DNA from: an uncultured Bacteroidales bacterium
GTDB lineage: Bacteria; Bacteroidota; Bacteroidia; Bacteroidales; UBA932
Direction of reading: 5' to 3'
DNA: 64,000 nucleotides
NCBI GenBank assembly: GCA_900321715.1
Contig: ONXC01000002.1
Span: 47,610-111,609, forward strand
The notes beneath the pieces are model-generated. The model worked only from the letters and a program-made list of their open reading frames with translations, did not search any database and was not told where the DNA came from. Each line of letters opens with the position of its first letter. The stretch's first letter is position 1. The position numbers and the translations under genes are program-made. Positions 1-10,017 of the stretch are shown piece by piece.

Positions 1-1134
1 GACGTTGCGGCTCTTGGTGAAGTCTACCTGATTTTCAACGATGTTGCGTACACCCACAGCGGAAATCATACCGTAGAGCACCAGGGACACGCCGCCGATT
101 GAGGAAGCGGGCATGCAGGCGATGAGGGCGCTGAACTTGGGGCAGAAGCTGAGGATTATGGCAAATACTGCAGCGATGCGGATAACCCTGGGATCATAGA
201 CCCTGGTGAGGTTGAGAACACCGGTATTCTCACCGTAAGTGGTGTTTGCCGGGGCACCGAAAAGGGAAGCCAGCATAGTTGCAAGGCCGTCTCCCATGAG
301 GGTGCGGTGAAGACCGGGATCTTCAAGGTAGTTGATGCCCGTGGTGGAGGATATGGCGCACATATCTCCGATATGTTCCATCATGGTTGCAAGGGAGATA
401 GGGACGATTGCAATGATTGCGCTCACGATAAGGCCCCAGCTGGGATTCTGGAATACGTGGAAGGCGGTGTTCTCCCACTGGAAAGGAGCGCCGAACCAGG
501 CGGCATCCTTAACTGCGGAGAAGTCGCAGAGGCCGAAGCAGGCGGCCACAAGGTATGAACCCAGCACGCCCAGAAGGATAGGTATGATCCTTATCATGCC
601 CTTACCCCAGATGTTGCACACCACGATGATGGCAATTGCAAGGAGTGCGATCCACCAGTTGGAGTTACAGTTCTGGATGGCGCTGCCGCTCAGGGTAAGG
701 CCGATAGCGATGATGATGGGGCCTGTTACGATAGGCGGGAAGAAGCGCATCACCTTCTTTGCACCGAAAGCGGCGATAAGGCCGGCCAGGACGAAATAAA
801 TAATGCCTGCCGAGAATACTCCGATGCAGGCATAAGGTAAAGATTCAGCGGCCGAGAGGCCCTCCTGTGCTCCCATTGAGACTACTGCAGCGTAGCCACC
901 AAGGAAAGCGAAGGACGATCCTAAGAACGCCGGCACCCGCATTTTGGTAAGAAGGTGGAAAATCAATGTACCAAGTCCTGCGAACAGCAGTGTGGCACTC
1001 ATTGAAAGGCCCGTGATGACGGGAACCAGGACCGTGGCTCCGAACATGGCGAACATGTGCTGGAGACCGAGGGTTAGCATCTTGCCCCTACCGAGCGTAC
1101 GGGCATCATAGATGGCTTGCTGAGAATTTGTCAT
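1..1134 (-). CDS. uraA: Uracil permease (NCS2 family), 3' end outside window
   Basis: This is the first 378 codons of an inner-membrane nucleobase:cation symporter that probably imports uracil. I read it from ATG at 1134 (MTNSQQAIYDARTLGRGKM); the frame stays open to base 1, so the C-terminus is missing. Many hydrophobic segments are visible. NCS2 features include an early LQHMFAMFGATVLVPVITG stretch and the later TTYGENTGVLNLTRVYDPRV region that follows the substrate-binding helices. A TATCTTTG -7 element lies at 1191-1198, giving a leader of about 55 bases. That leader contains an inverted repeat (1139-1146 with 1176-1183), which could affect translation, though this is inference. Xanthine permeases are related, but the TYGENTG motif favours uracil. 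Confidence 0.88.
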   Translation of the reverse strand, partial: MTNSQQAIYDARTLGRGKMLTLGLQHMFAMFGATVLVPVITGLSMSATLLFAGLGTLIFHLLTKMRVPAFLGSSFAFLGGYAAVVSMGAQEGLSAAESLPYACIGVFSAGIIYFVLAGLIAAFGAKKVMRFFPPIVTGPIIIAIGLTLSGSAIQNCNSNWWIALLAIAIIVVCNIWGKGMIRIIPILLGVLGSYLVAACFGLCDFSAVKDAAWFGAPFQWENTAFHVFQNPSWGLIVSAIIAIVPISLATMMEHIGDMCAISSTTGINYLEDPGLHRTLMGDGLATMLASLFGAPANTTYGENTGVLNLTRVYDPRVIRIAAVFAIILSFCPKFSALIACMPASSIGGVSLVLYGMISAVGVRNIVENQVDFTKSRNV

Positions 1135-1138
1135 AAAT

Positions 1139-1198
1139 ATAATAGGTTTGTGTAATGATTTCCTTACCCCTCAGGCCTATTATGACCAGACAAAGATA
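1139..1198 (-). promoter_or_regulatory. uraA promoter and leader
   Basis: A Bacteroides-type -7 element (TATCTTTG on the minus strand) sits at 1191-1198. A GTTG stands about 20 bases upstream in place of TTTG. The transcript leader contains ATAATAGG and CCTATTAT, which can pair and would place the uraA start just after a hairpin. No known riboswitch was recognised. Confidence 0.5.
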
Positions 1199-1275
1199 GA
1201 TATTAAAAATTTTTAAAACAACTGGCCGCTCAATATTTCCCGCAAAAAGTTATCAACAACACTTATCAACAGGCC

Positions 1276-1303
1276 AAAAAAAAGGGAATCAAGCGATTCC
1301 CTT
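1276..1303 (-). terminator. Rho-independent terminator of secA
   Basis: Read on the minus strand, arms AAGGGAATC and GATTCCCTT (1295-1303 with 1282-1290) enclose a four-base loop and are followed by a run of eight T residues (1276-1283). The hairpin contains the secA stop codon (1289-1291), so the last codons of secA form part of the terminator stem. Confidence 0.85.
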
Positions 1304-4300
1304 TCCATGACAGTTCTTGTATTTGAGGCCGCTGCCGCAGGGGCAGGGGTCATTTCTTCCAACATGCTTATCAACTCTCACGGGCATGCGGCTTTGTTGT
1401 TCTCCGTTTGTAGAGAGCTGCGAAGGATCCGTGCCGTGCATCTGCTGGAGGTTGCGGTTGGGCTGGGAAGCCGGGCGCGCCTCACGGGCATCGGAGGCAT
1501 CCCTGAGCGGGATGAATGCACGGAGAAGGAACGTAAGGACTTCCTCGTTGAGCTTTTCAAGCATCTCCGTGAAGAGGTTGTAGCTCTCAAGCTTGTAAAC
1601 CACCAGAGGGTCTTTCTGCTCATAGGCTGCGTTCTGGACGCTCTGACGGAGATCGTCCATATCCCTCAGGTGCTGCTTCCAGTAGTCATCTATATAATAG
1701 AGGATGATGCTGCGGCTGAGGGCCTTCGCGATTTCACGGCTTTCAGTCTCATATGCCTTCTTGAGGTTCACTGAAAGGTTGAGCTGCTTCTTACCATTGG
1801 TGATGGGGATAGCGATGTTCTCGTACATGCTCCCCTGCTTTTCAAAGACAGTCTTGATGACGGGATTCACCTTCTGGATCATGGTGTCCATACGGCGGGC
1901 ATACACCTCCTGCATGTGCTGGGCAAGCTTTGCGGCAATCTCCTGGGGCTTTGCATCTGAATAGAAAGCCTCGTCAAAACCAAGGTCTATGGAGAGTTTT
2001 CCAATCACGTACTCCTCAAACTCAGAGTAGCTCATGCCCTCACTCTGCTGAACAAGGATGTTGGCGGTGTCCTCCATCATGTTCTGGACGTCAATCTCTA
2101 TGCGCTCTCCTGAAAGGGCGTTGCGGCGGCGTGAGTACACGGCCTCACGCTGATAGTTCATGACGTCGTCGTATTCCAGGGTGCGTTTACGCCAGCCGAA
2201 ATGGTTCTCCTCTACCCTTCTCTGGGCCGATTCTATGCTCTTGGAGAGCATTCCGCTCACAAGGGCCTCGTCATCGGCCATACCAAGCTTGTCAACCACG
2301 CCTGCGATACGCTCACTGCCGAACTTACGCATTAGGTCGTCCTCCAGGGAGATGTAGAAGCAGGAACTTCCGGGGTCTCCCTGACGGCCGGCACGACCAC
2401 GGAGCTGGCGGTCTACGCGGCGGGAATCATGGCGTGTGGTGCCGATGATTGCAAGGCCGCCGGCATCCTTCACCTCCTGGGTGAGCTTGATATCCGTACC
2501 ACGGCCTGCCATGTTGGTGGCGATTGTCACCTTCCCCTTCTGACCAGCCTGGGCAACGATTTCAGCTTCACGGGCATGCTCCTTTGCATTGAGGACGTTG
2601 GCCCTGATGCCGCGCATGGACATCATGCGGGCAAGCAGTTCAGAAGTTTCAACGTCTGTGGTACCAACCAGCACCGGACGTCCGGCATCTGAGAGTTCCA
2701 CAACCTTGTCTATGACGGCGTTGAACTTGGCCTTCTTTGTCTTGTAGATAATATCATTTTGGTCGTCCCTTATCACGGGCCTGTTGGTAGGGATAACCAC
2801 CACATCCAGCTTGTAGATGTCCCAGAACTCACCCGCCTCCGTTTCTGCGGTACCGGTCATACCGGCCAGCTTGTGATACATACGGAAGTAGTTCTGGAGG
2901 GTGATGGTTGCGAAGGTCTGGGTTGCGGCCTCAACCTTCACGTTCTCCTTTGCCTCAACTGCCTGGTGGAGACCGTCACTCCAGCGGCGGCCTTCCATGA
3001 TACGGCCGGTGGACTCATCCACAATCTTCACCTTGTTGTCTACAATCACATAGTCAATGTCCTTGGTGAACATTGCATAAGCCTTAAGGAGCTGGATCAC
3101 AGTGTGTACTCGCTCGCTCTTCAGGGAGAAGTCCTCCATGAGGGCATCCTTCTTCTCTGCCTTCTCTGCGGCGCTGAGAGTAGTGTCGTGGGTGATATCG
3201 GCAATGGCGCTTCCCATATCCGGGAGCACGAAGAAGTTGGGGTCTGACACGCTTCCGGCAAGGGCGTCGTGGCCCTTATCGGTCATATCCACGGAGTTAA
3301 GGATCTCATTAATGACAAAGTACAGGGGATCCGTGACTGTTGGCATCTCACGCTCGTTGTCCTGCATGTAGTAGGCTTCCGTCTTCTGCATGAGGGCCTT
3401 CATACCGGGTTCCGAGAGGAACTTGATGAGGGGCTGATACTTGGGCAGTCCCTTGTGGCAGCGGTACAGAAGCAGGCCGCCATCCTTCTCATTACCCGCG
3501 GCTATGAGTTTCTTGGCCTCGTTGAGGGTGGTGTTCACAAGGGCCCTCTGCTTGTTGTAGAGGCTCTCCACATAGGGCCGATACTCCATGAACTGTTCAT
3601 CGCCGGAAGCCTTTTCCATAGGACCGGAGATGATAAGGGGGGTACGGGCGTCGTCAATGAGCACGGAGTCAACCTCATCCACAATGGCATAGTGGTGCTT
3701 TCTCTGGACAAGGTCCGTCATGCGGGAGCACATATTGTCACGGAGGTAGTCAAAGCCGAACTCGTTGTTGGTACCGAAGGTGATGTCGCACTCGTAGGCC
3801 TTGCGGCGGGCGTCTGAATTGGGCCGATGCTTGTCTATGCAGTCTACGGAGAGGCCGTGGAACATGTAGAGCGGGCCCATCCACTCAGAGTCACGCTTGG
3901 AGAGGTAGTCGTTCACGGTAACAACGTGCACGCCCTTTCCGGCAAGTGCGTTAAGGAATACGGGAAGAGTTGCGACCAGGGTCTTACCCTCACCGGTAGC
4001 CATTTCCGCAATCATACCCCTCTGGTCCTTGTTGGTCTTGACACCACCGTTTAGGACAATACCGCCGATGAGCTGGACATCGTAGTGGACCATATCCCAT
4101 GTAATCTCATTACCGCCGGCCTGCCAGTGGTTGTGCCAGATGGCCTTGTCACCCTGGATCTCCACAAAGTCACGGCTTTCTGCCGCAAGCTTCTTGTCAA
4201 ACTCCGAAGCCGTAACCTCCACGGTCTCATTCTGGGCGAAACGGCGTGCGGTGGACTTCATTATTGCAAAAGCCTCAGGGAGAAGCTCATTGAGGATAAC

Positions 4301-4603
4301 CTCAATTGCCTCGTCCTCATCCTTCACAAGTTTATCTGACTCCGTTGCCAGGGCTTCCTTCTCCTCAATGGGGATGTCTTCCTCTATACGGGCCTTTATT
4401 TCCGCAATGCGGTCTTCGAAGGGCTTTTCAACCTCGAAGATCTTTGCGCGGAGGGCGGCGCTGCGCTCCCTCAGGCCATCGGCCGATAATGCGTCAATTT
4501 CAGGATATGCTGCAAGGACCTTCTGAAGATAAGGCTTGATGGCCTTCATGTCGCGGTCGCTCTTGGATCCAAATATCTTTTTAAGTATGTCTGCTACTGC
4601 CAT
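1289..4603 (-). CDS. secA: Preprotein translocase ATPase SecA
   Basis: SecA is the motor that pushes unfolded preproteins through the SecYEG channel. At 1104 residues it has the length usual for Bacteroidota, which carry insertions relative to E. coli SecA. A Walker A region ([11 protein letters not shown], near residue 204) is followed by the DEAD-type motif [15 protein letters not shown] near 309. Helicase motifs GMTGTAETE and [10 protein letters not shown] mark the second nucleotide-binding half, and the C-terminus ends in the zinc-binding SEC-C motif [14 protein letters not shown]. The ATG at 4603 gives the canonical N-terminus. It has its own promoter (4630-4661) and terminator, so it is probably monocistronic. 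Confidence 0.98.
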   Translation of the reverse strand: MAVADILKKIFGSKSDRDMKAIKPYLQKVLAAYPEIDALSADGLRERSAALRAKIFEVEKPFEDRIAEIKARIEEDIPIEEKEALATESDKLVKDEDEAIEVILNELLPEAFAIMKSTARRFAQNETVEVTASEFDKKLAAESRDFVEIQGDKAIWHNHWQAGGNEITWDMVHYDVQLIGGIVLNGGVKTNKDQRGMIAEMATGEGKTLVATLPVFLNALAGKGVHVVTVNDYLSKRDSEWMGPLYMFHGLSVDCIDKHRPNSDARRKAYECDITFGTNNEFGFDYLRDNMCSRMTDLVQRKHHYAIVDEVDSVLIDDARTPLIISGPMEKASGDEQFMEYRPYVESLYNKQRALVNTTLNEAKKLIAAGNEKDGGLLLYRCHKGLPKYQPLIKFLSEPGMKALMQKTEAYYMQDNEREMPTVTDPLYFVINEILNSVDMTDKGHDALAGSVSDPNFFVLPDMGSAIADITHDTTLSAAEKAEKKDALMEDFSLKSERVHTVIQLLKAYAMFTKDIDYVIVDNKVKIVDESTGRIMEGRRWSDGLHQAVEAKENVKVEAATQTFATITLQNYFRMYHKLAGMTGTAETEAGEFWDIYKLDVVVIPTNRPVIRDDQNDIIYKTKKAKFNAVIDKVVELSDAGRPVLVGTTDVETSELLARMMSMRGIRANVLNAKEHAREAEIVAQAGQKGKVTIATNMAGRGTDIKLTQEVKDAGGLAIIGTTRHDSRRVDRQLRGRAGRQGDPGSSCFYISLEDDLMRKFGSERIAGVVDKLGMADDEALVSGMLSKSIESAQRRVEENHFGWRKRTLEYDDVMNYQREAVYSRRRNALSGERIEIDVQNMMEDTANILVQQSEGMSYSEFEEYVIGKLSIDLGFDEAFYSDAKPQEIAAKLAQHMQEVYARRMDTMIQKVNPVIKTVFEKQGSMYENIAIPITNGKKQLNLSVNLKKAYETESREIAKALSRSIILYYIDDYWKQHLRDMDDLRQSVQNAAYEQKDPLVVYKLESYNLFTEMLEKLNEEVLTFLLRAFIPLRDASDAREARPASQPNRNLQQMHGTDPSQLSTNGEQQSRMPVRVDKHVGRNDPCPCGSGLKYKNCHGKGIA

Positions 4604-4629
4604 ATTATGACATTATTTACTAAATCTTA

Positions 4630-4661
4630 CAAATATACGAACATCGGCGCAATTTATCAAA
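4630..4661 (-). promoter_or_regulatory. secA promoter (-33 TTTG, -7 TATATTTG)
   Basis: On the minus strand TTTG (4658-4661) is separated by exactly 20 bases from TATATTTG (4630-4637). This matches the Bacteroidota sigma-ABfr consensus TTTG-N19/20-TAnnTTTG. It overlaps the stop of the upstream glycosyltransferase gene by a few bases and lies 27 bases before the secA ATG. Confidence 0.75.
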
Positions 4662-5448
4662 TCGCGTGCCTTCTGACTTTCCTGACAGTTGGCAGTGCCT
4701 TGCATATGGAAATGAAGTGCTTAAGTGGCAGAAAACTGACATATTTGGCAGTTTTTACTGCCGTGAACAGACACACGAAGAGGAATCTCTCCCACAAAGG
4801 CCTGTTTATGTCACAAAGCCTGACAAGTGACCCTATCCGGTAATTCCTGTCAATTATCTTCTCTTTTGCCTCTTTTCTCTGAGCCCTGTCATGCACGGCA
4901 CGCGCCTCAGGCACCACTCCTACAGTGAATCCGTGATACCTGGCCCTGTTACACCAGTCGTCATCCTGCCCGTATAGCGGAAAAAGATCCTCATTGAAAA
5001 GGCCGATTTTCCGAATTGCCGCGGTGGGCATCAGCCAGTGCGCAGCAGGAGGAGTTTTATCCTTTTTGAACAGTCTGTCAAGTTCTTCATATCCATCCTG
5101 GTACTGGAGGGGGCTGAGGACAGCATATTCAGGGTGGGAATCGGCGGCGGCGACAAGGGTTTCAAGGGCGCCGGTGGCAAGCCAGGCATCCTGGTTCAGG
5201 AGATAGACGTAGTCATAGCCTTTTTTAAGGGCGTATTCAAAGCCAAGGTTGTTGGCCTTGGAAAAGCCAAGGTTCTCTGCGCTGCGGATAAGTTTCACCT
5301 GCGGAAAATGCCCATGGATATAATCGGCACTGCCGTCAGTGGAGTCATTATCCACCACAAAGATGTCGGCACCTTCCACGGAGCCAAGGCAGCGGTCAAG
5401 CCACTTCATTCCGTTGTAGGTGACTACTATTACCAGTACTCGGTTCAT
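4657..5448 (-). CDS. Family 2 glycosyltransferase
   Basis: A GT-A fold glycosyltransferase that probably adds a sugar to a surface polysaccharide or lipid-linked oligosaccharide on the cytoplasmic face. The N-terminus (MNRVLVIVVTYNGMKWLDRC) and VDNDSTDGSAD are typical of GT2. LNQDAWL occupies the DXD region, as in rhamnosyltransferase-like members, and LYGQDDDWCNRAR matches the conserved acceptor/catalytic segment. An ATG 12 codons upstream exists, but I chose ATG 5448 because it overlaps the stop of the preceding gene as ATGA, the usual coupled arrangement. It is the last gene of the envelope operon. Donor and acceptor cannot be read from the sequence. Confidence 0.85.
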   Translation of the reverse strand: MNRVLVIVVTYNGMKWLDRCLGSVEGADIFVVDNDSTDGSADYIHGHFPQVKLIRSAENLGFSKANNLGFEYALKKGYDYVYLLNQDAWLATGALETLVAAADSHPEYAVLSPLQYQDGYEELDRLFKKDKTPPAAHWLMPTAAIRKIGLFNEDLFPLYGQDDDWCNRARYHGFTVGVVPEARAVHDRAQRKEAKEKIIDRNYRIGSLVRLCDINRPLWERFLFVCLFTAVKTAKYVSFLPLKHFISICKALPTVRKVRRHAI

Positions 5449-6248
5449 ACGAAGAGTTTTCTGTAAAGTAGACGTAGTTTCCAAACAAGGGACCAGCGGG
5501 ATGCCTTGCGGAAGGAACTCTCAAGACGACGGTACTCCACTGTTTCAAGTGGATTGCAGAAAAACCTGCCATAAAGGGCCTTGTGCTTATCCCAGAGCCG
5601 GCGCCGGATGTCCTTCAGGGCGTTGTCAGTCACTCCCCTGTTACGGGATGTGCGGCGGGTTCGATAGTAAAAGCAAACCTCATCCAGCTGCTTCACCCTG
5701 GGGGTTTCCACCTTCTCAAGGACGGAGAGCCAGAAGTCCCAGTCCTCGAAGCCAGTCTTGAATTCAGGGTCAAAGGGCACGGCATCGGCCTTCCTAAAAA
5801 AACAGCTTATATAAAGGCAGTTACGGGAAAGCATGGTGTCCATGGAGAACTGGGGAAGGTCCCATGAAGTCTCAGAGCCAAAACGCTGAGCCTTGCCATA
5901 GACTACCGTGAGGGTTGGATCCGCGTCAAGGGCCAGTACAGCCTGGGCCATATAAGTCTTGGAGATGATGTCATCGGCATCAAGGAAGAGTATGTACTCC
6001 CCTTTTGCAAGGTCAAGGCCCGTGTTCCTTGCGGCGGCGACGCCTACGTTTTCCTGGAGGAAAAGCGGGACGAACCTGCCGTCCTTCCTGGCAAAGGCGC
6101 CCACAATGTCCTTGGAACCGTCTGTGGAGCCGTTTTCCACTATGATGCATTCCCAATCCGTAAACGACTGGGCCATAACGCTTTCCAGCGTTTCCGGAAG
6201 GTAGTTCCCAAGATTGTAGGAAGGGACTATGACACTTACTTTCGGCAT
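5445..6248 (-). CDS. Family 2 glycosyltransferase
   Basis: A second GT2 enzyme of 267 residues. It opens with MPKVSVIVPSYNLGNYLPE, the classic GT2 strand. ENGSTDGSKD and the nucleotide-sugar/metal motif FLDADD (near residue 92) follow, with FEDWDFWLSVLEKVE in the catalytic-base region. It overlaps the next gene by ATGA and the preceding one by 13 bases, so the genes are translationally coupled. It is inferred to act in the same polysaccharide or glycolipid pathway. Specificity is unknown. Confidence 0.87.
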   Translation of the reverse strand: MPKVSVIVPSYNLGNYLPETLESVMAQSFTDWECIIVENGSTDGSKDIVGAFARKDGRFVPLFLQENVGVAAARNTGLDLAKGEYILFLDADDIISKTYMAQAVLALDADPTLTVVYGKAQRFGSETSWDLPQFSMDTMLSRNCLYISCFFRKADAVPFDPEFKTGFEDWDFWLSVLEKVETPRVKQLDEVCFYYRTRRTSRNRGVTDNALKDIRRRLWDKHKALYGRFFCNPLETVEYRRLESSFRKASRWSLVWKLRLLYRKLFV

Positions 6249-7195
6249 AGAAGATGATCTTTCACTTTGAGAAGAAATTCCAGCAGGGAGGCTTTTCCGC
6301 GCCTGTAATGCGCCCTAAGCCAACGGTAACGGCGGGTGCGGAAAAGATACAGGTCTTCTCCGGCAAACACCTGGGTAACAGGCGCATAGCCAAGATTGGG
6401 ATTCTCTATCACAGCTTCTATCTCTGCCGTAATGCTGCCGGATTCACGGACGGCAAGGAGGCTGTTCCTGTCATTGAGCAGGAAAAGGGCATCCTGCGGG
6501 CCGCTGCCCACATTGGTGACCATATAGTGTACGATATATGCATCCCTCAGATAGCGTATTCCGTTCTGAACCTCGCAGTTCCACTGATGGGGAAGAAGTG
6601 CTACGGGATGGTCGAATGCGGCGCAGGTCTTGGCAAGGGAAGGCTGGTCAGGCCTTATTCCGGCCTCATATCCGGCCAGATAATTATCCTGCCAGGCCTT
6701 GAAGAATGCGTGATTCTCTGGAGTATCCTTCACAAGCATCACCCCGGAATTGAAATACCAGTTTTCCCTTGAGGCGTCAAATCCCAGTTTCCGGCACATA
6801 TTGACCGTTGCCTCATAATGGGGATGCTCCGGGAAATGGCTGTGAAGATCCGGACAGGCGGCAAGAGGTGCCTCCACGGCATCTATGCCGTCAAGGGGAC
6901 GGGCCACAATTGTATCGGCGTCTATGAACAGGAAATCCCCTTCCACCAGGCTTCTCATACCGGTTTTAAGGAGCCGGGAGCGCTTCATAGCGGGGATATC
7001 GGCCGGAAAATCCTGCCTTATCACCCTGTCAAAGAGACTTTGGAGCGCCGGCGTGACAATGGTGTCAGAATCCGTGAGCAGTAGCATTACGGCCGACGGA
7101 TTGTGCCTTCTGGCCGATGTTGCGCTCACAAGGACCTGCTCCGTGTAAACATCGGCGGGGGAACTTACAAGGATATAAAGAAGCTGCGTTTTCAT
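6236..7195 (-). CDS. Putative glycosyltransferase (GT8-like nucleotide-diphosphosugar transferase)
   Basis: A 319-residue protein with an N-terminal Rossmann-like strand (MKTQLLYILVSSP) and the motif FLFIDADTIVARPL near residue 93, which is the DXD signature of nucleotide-diphosphosugar transferases. A later FNSGVMLVKDTPENH segment is characteristic of GT8 and related families, which have an NSG motif after DXD. It overlaps the flippase gene by 4 bases and the following GT2 gene by 13. The donor sugar is not predictable. The C-terminal 40 residues are basic, suggesting membrane association. Confidence 0.72.
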   Translation of the reverse strand: MKTQLLYILVSSPADVYTEQVLVSATSARRHNPSAVMLLLTDSDTIVTPALQSLFDRVIRQDFPADIPAMKRSRLLKTGMRSLVEGDFLFIDADTIVARPLDGIDAVEAPLAACPDLHSHFPEHPHYEATVNMCRKLGFDASRENWYFNSGVMLVKDTPENHAFFKAWQDNYLAGYEAGIRPDQPSLAKTCAAFDHPVALLPHQWNCEVQNGIRYLRDAYIVHYMVTNVGSGPQDALFLLNDRNSLLAVRESGSITAEIEAVIENPNLGYAPVTQVFAGEDLYLFRTRRYRWLRAHYRRGKASLLEFLLKVKDHLLCRK

Positions 7196-8643
7196 CGCTT
7201 TAACTTACTTAGGACATAGGCTTTCTCCCCTTCCGTGAGGCCAACCTGCCAGATGGAAGTGGCCATAGAGACGGCGCCAAGGGCGGCGGTTACAAGAAAA
7301 CGCCACCACGCGGCCGGAAGGACCTCCGGGATGAAAGATATGACGATGAGCGTCATAAGCCCGGGCGCCAGGGCGGGCCACAGGCCCTTCCTCCAGTAAT
7401 CTCCAAGCGGAAGGCCCGTTTCCTTATGGGCAACACGCATCATCACAACGGCCTTGACTATGTAGATTACTGCAAAGGCCGCATATCCCACCCAGGCTGG
7501 AGCGCCAAGGCGGTATGCCACATATGTTATGGGGAAAGCAAGGGATGCCACAAGGCTGGTCCAGATATAGTAGCGGCGTATCCTGCCACCGGCCTGAACA
7601 AGGACGTTGAGGGTACCCGGAGTGAAGTCTATCACAAAGCAAAGAAGCGTAAGCTTTGTGAAAAACGCTGCCTCCTCAGGCACTGAGCCAAGCCATAGGG
7701 AGAGGATAGTATCGGCATCAGTGAAAAACGGCAGGGCCAGCACCCAGAGTATCCAGAAATAGTATTTTGAGCCCTTGCACACAAGTTCAAAGGCGTATTC
7801 CCTGTTGCCGCCCACATAGGCTTTGGTGAGCGCGGGGTTGAGGGCCAGGGCTATGTTTGTTGCAAACTGGCGGACAACCTGCTCCACTTTATCGGCCACT
7901 CCCCTTGCGGCGTTCATCCCTACCCCGAAGAAAAGGTTCATGAGCTGGTTGATGCCCTGGGTGTTAAGCATATACGCGCCGCTTCCAAGGAAATTCCAGC
8001 CTGCGAATGCTCCCATTTCCTTTACCAGGGAGCCGTCCGCTCTCCAGGGAGCGCGGGACTCCGGGAAACGGCTCAGGGCATATGCCGCGTAAGCGCCCCT
8101 TGAAAGCAGCGCCGCGGCCACAAGGAGCCAGGCGTAAACTACCAGTTTATCGGAGGGTGAATACCATACCGCAGCGGCTATTCCAAGCTTCAGGACGGCC
8201 TCCAGGATGGCAATTACGGCATATGCGCCCATATGCTCATGGGCGTTAATATCGGCCGTAAAGGGGATGCTCATAAGGTTTATGACAAGCACCATGAGCG
8301 AGGTATGGAGCACAACGCCTGCTGCGCCCATCCTATCCGGCGGAATCACCATTTTGTGCCATAGGTACCACAGGCCTGCTGTTTCCGTGAGGAGGATTAT
8401 GAGGAGGCAGAAGGCCCCCATCACCGCCAGAGACGTCCCGAAAATGGTTCTGAGCCGCTCCGGGTCACCTTTCCCAAGGCCCACGGTGATATACCTGCTT
8501 ATGGCCGATGCAACAGTGTTCATCACCAGCAGGGACATTGTCACAATGCCGCCCACGGCACTGTACACGCCGTAATCCGTGACGCCCAATGCCCGTAGGA
8601 TTATACGGTAGGTGAACAGGCCGATGATCATCATCAGCCCCAT
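7192..8643 (-). CDS. Polysaccharide flippase (Wzx/MATE-like)
   Basis: A polytopic membrane protein of at least 483 residues with about 12-14 hydrophobic segments. It belongs to the polysaccharide-export flippase group that turns lipid-linked saccharides to the periplasmic side. YRIILRALGVTDYGVYSAVGG is the family signature near the N-terminus. The first ATG is 8643, but the frame is open for about 24 more codons upstream and encodes ARNTVLLYFR, which matches the usual N-terminus of Bacteroidales members. That stretch contains no ATG, GTG or TTG, only CTG, ATA and ATC, so the true start is uncertain. It overlaps the next gene by 4 bases and belongs with the glycosyltransferases. Confidence 0.85.
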   Translation of the reverse strand: MGLMMIIGLFTYRIILRALGVTDYGVYSAVGGIVTMSLLVMNTVASAISRYITVGLGKGDPERLRTIFGTSLAVMGAFCLLIILLTETAGLWYLWHKMVIPPDRMGAAGVVLHTSLMVLVINLMSIPFTADINAHEHMGAYAVIAILEAVLKLGIAAAVWYSPSDKLVVYAWLLVAAALLSRGAYAAYALSRFPESRAPWRADGSLVKEMGAFAGWNFLGSGAYMLNTQGINQLMNLFFGVGMNAARGVADKVEQVVRQFATNIALALNPALTKAYVGGNREYAFELVCKGSKYYFWILWVLALPFFTDADTILSLWLGSVPEEAAFFTKLTLLCFVIDFTPGTLNVLVQAGGRIRRYYIWTSLVASLAFPITYVAYRLGAPAWVGYAAFAVIYIVKAVVMMRVAHKETGLPLGDYWRKGLWPALAPGLMTLIVISFIPEVLPAAWWRFLVTAALGAVSMATSIWQVGLTEGEKAYVLSKLKR

Positions 8644-8718
8644 ACGGAAATACAGAAGGACCGTATTTCGTGCGATCCTTCTGCTTGATTCCGATATGAT
8701 ATGGTCCTGTGTCAGTTA

Positions 8719-9909
8719 CTACTTTATGATGCCTTCTTCCTTGAACACCTTGGTGAGTGCTTCAACGGCCCTGTCAACCTGTTCACGGGTGTGGGTGGCC
8801 ATGAGGGAGAAGCGGATGAGGGTGTCCTGAGGAGCGCATGCCGGCGGAATCACGGAGTTGATGAATACGCCCTCGTCAAAGGCGCGCTTTGTAACGATGA
8901 AGGTTTTCTCCAGGTCACGTACATAGAGCGGGATGATGGGGCTTTCAGTCTCTCCAATCTCAAAGCCTTCCTCCTTGAAGCGGCGGAGGGCATAATTGGT
9001 TACGTCCCAGAGCTTGGTGATGCGCTCCGGCTCCTTCTGGATGATGTGCAGCGCTTCCAGGGCCGATGCAGTAGCGGCGGGGGTGTCGCTGGCCTGGAAG
9101 ATATAGGTGCGGGCGCTGTGACGGAGCCAGTTGATGATGACGCTGTCGGCGGCGATGAAGCCTCCGATGGCGGCAAGGCTCTTGGAGAAGGTACCCATAA
9201 TAAGGTCAATCTCGTTGGTAAGATTGAAGTGGTTGCAAACGCCGCGGCCCTGTTTGCCGAATACGCCAAGTCCGTGGGCTTCATCCACCATGATCACCAC
9301 GTTCTTGTACTTATGCTTGAGTTCAACGATGTCCGGGAGCTTGGCAAGGTCTCCTTCCATTGAGAAAACTCCGTCCACCACGATGAGCTTGACGCTGTTG
9401 GGCGGGCAGCGCCTGAGGCACCTCTCAAGGTCCTTCATGTCATTGTGCTTGTAGTGGAGGCCCTTTGCAAAGCTGAGGCGGCGGCCGTCTACTATTGATG
9501 CGTGGTCACGGTCATCGCAGATGATGAAGTCGTCCTTGGTGAGGAGCTGGGGGATGACGCCGCTGTTTACGGTAAAGCCGGTAGAGAATACCAGGGCCTC
9601 GTCCTTCCCGACAAACTCTGCGAGCTCCTTCTCAAGCTGCACGTGGATGTCAAGGGTGCCGTTGAGGAAACGTGAGCCTGCGCAGCCTGAGCCGTATTTC
9701 TTAAGGGCCTCGATACCTGCGTTGATGACGCGCTCGTCTCCTGTAAGACCTGTATATGCGTTGGAACCGAACATCATGATCTTGTGACCGTCCATGGTTA
9801 CCTCGGTTCCCTGTTTGGATGTTATCTGGCGGAAGTAGGGATAGATGCCCTTCTCCATCATCTTCTGGGGAAGGTCATATTTTGCCAGTCTGGCGTGTAA
9901 AAGTCCCAT
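8719..9909 (-). CDS. spt: Serine palmitoyltransferase (alpha-oxoamine synthase family)
   Basis: A PLP enzyme that condenses serine with a fatty acyl-CoA to 3-ketosphinganine, the first step of sphingolipid synthesis in Bacteroidales. The 396-residue sequence is collinear with the Bacteroides enzyme as I remember it, including FGSNAYTGLTGDERV, GSRFLNGTLDLH-like, the PLP aspartate in VDEAHGLGVFG, and the Schiff-base lysine in GTFSKS (about K243). It is often mislabelled glycine C-acetyltransferase (kbl); that relative is the main alternative. It heads the envelope operon and has a TAATTTTG -7 element at 9944-9951. Its link to glycosyltransferases suggests glycosphingolipid or LPS assembly, which is inference. 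Confidence 0.87.
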   Translation of the reverse strand: MGLLHARLAKYDLPQKMMEKGIYPYFRQITSKQGTEVTMDGHKIMMFGSNAYTGLTGDERVINAGIEALKKYGSGCAGSRFLNGTLDIHVQLEKELAEFVGKDEALVFSTGFTVNSGVIPQLLTKDDFIICDDRDHASIVDGRRLSFAKGLHYKHNDMKDLERCLRRCPPNSVKLIVVDGVFSMEGDLAKLPDIVELKHKYKNVVIMVDEAHGLGVFGKQGRGVCNHFNLTNEIDLIMGTFSKSLAAIGGFIAADSVIINWLRHSARTYIFQASDTPAATASALEALHIIQKEPERITKLWDVTNYALRRFKEEGFEIGETESPIIPLYVRDLEKTFIVTKRAFDEGVFINSVIPPACAPQDTLIRFSLMATHTREQVDRAVEALTKVFKEEGIIK

Positions 9910-9943
9910 TTTACTTATAGGTTTTGGTTTGGTTTTAAACGTA

Positions 9944-10000
9944 CAAAATTACTAAAAAAATTTTTAACGGGAAATATGTGCCGATTTTTTAGTAACTTTG
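9944..10000. promoter_or_regulatory. Divergent promoters of spt and glnS
   Basis: Two -7 elements face apart in this AT-rich gap. TAATTTTG on the minus strand (9944-9951) serves spt and TAACTTTG on the plus strand (9993-10000) serves glnS, 18 bases before its ATG. Clear TTTG -33 boxes are not visible for either. Confidence 0.55.
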
Positions 10001-10017
10001 GGGGTTAATATAATATT

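Noticed and set aside
1250-1271. DnaA-box-like TTATCAACA and CTTATCAACA suggesting a replication origin
   Set aside because: Only two imperfect boxes, no dnaA or other origin genes, and AT-rich unwinding repeats are lacking.
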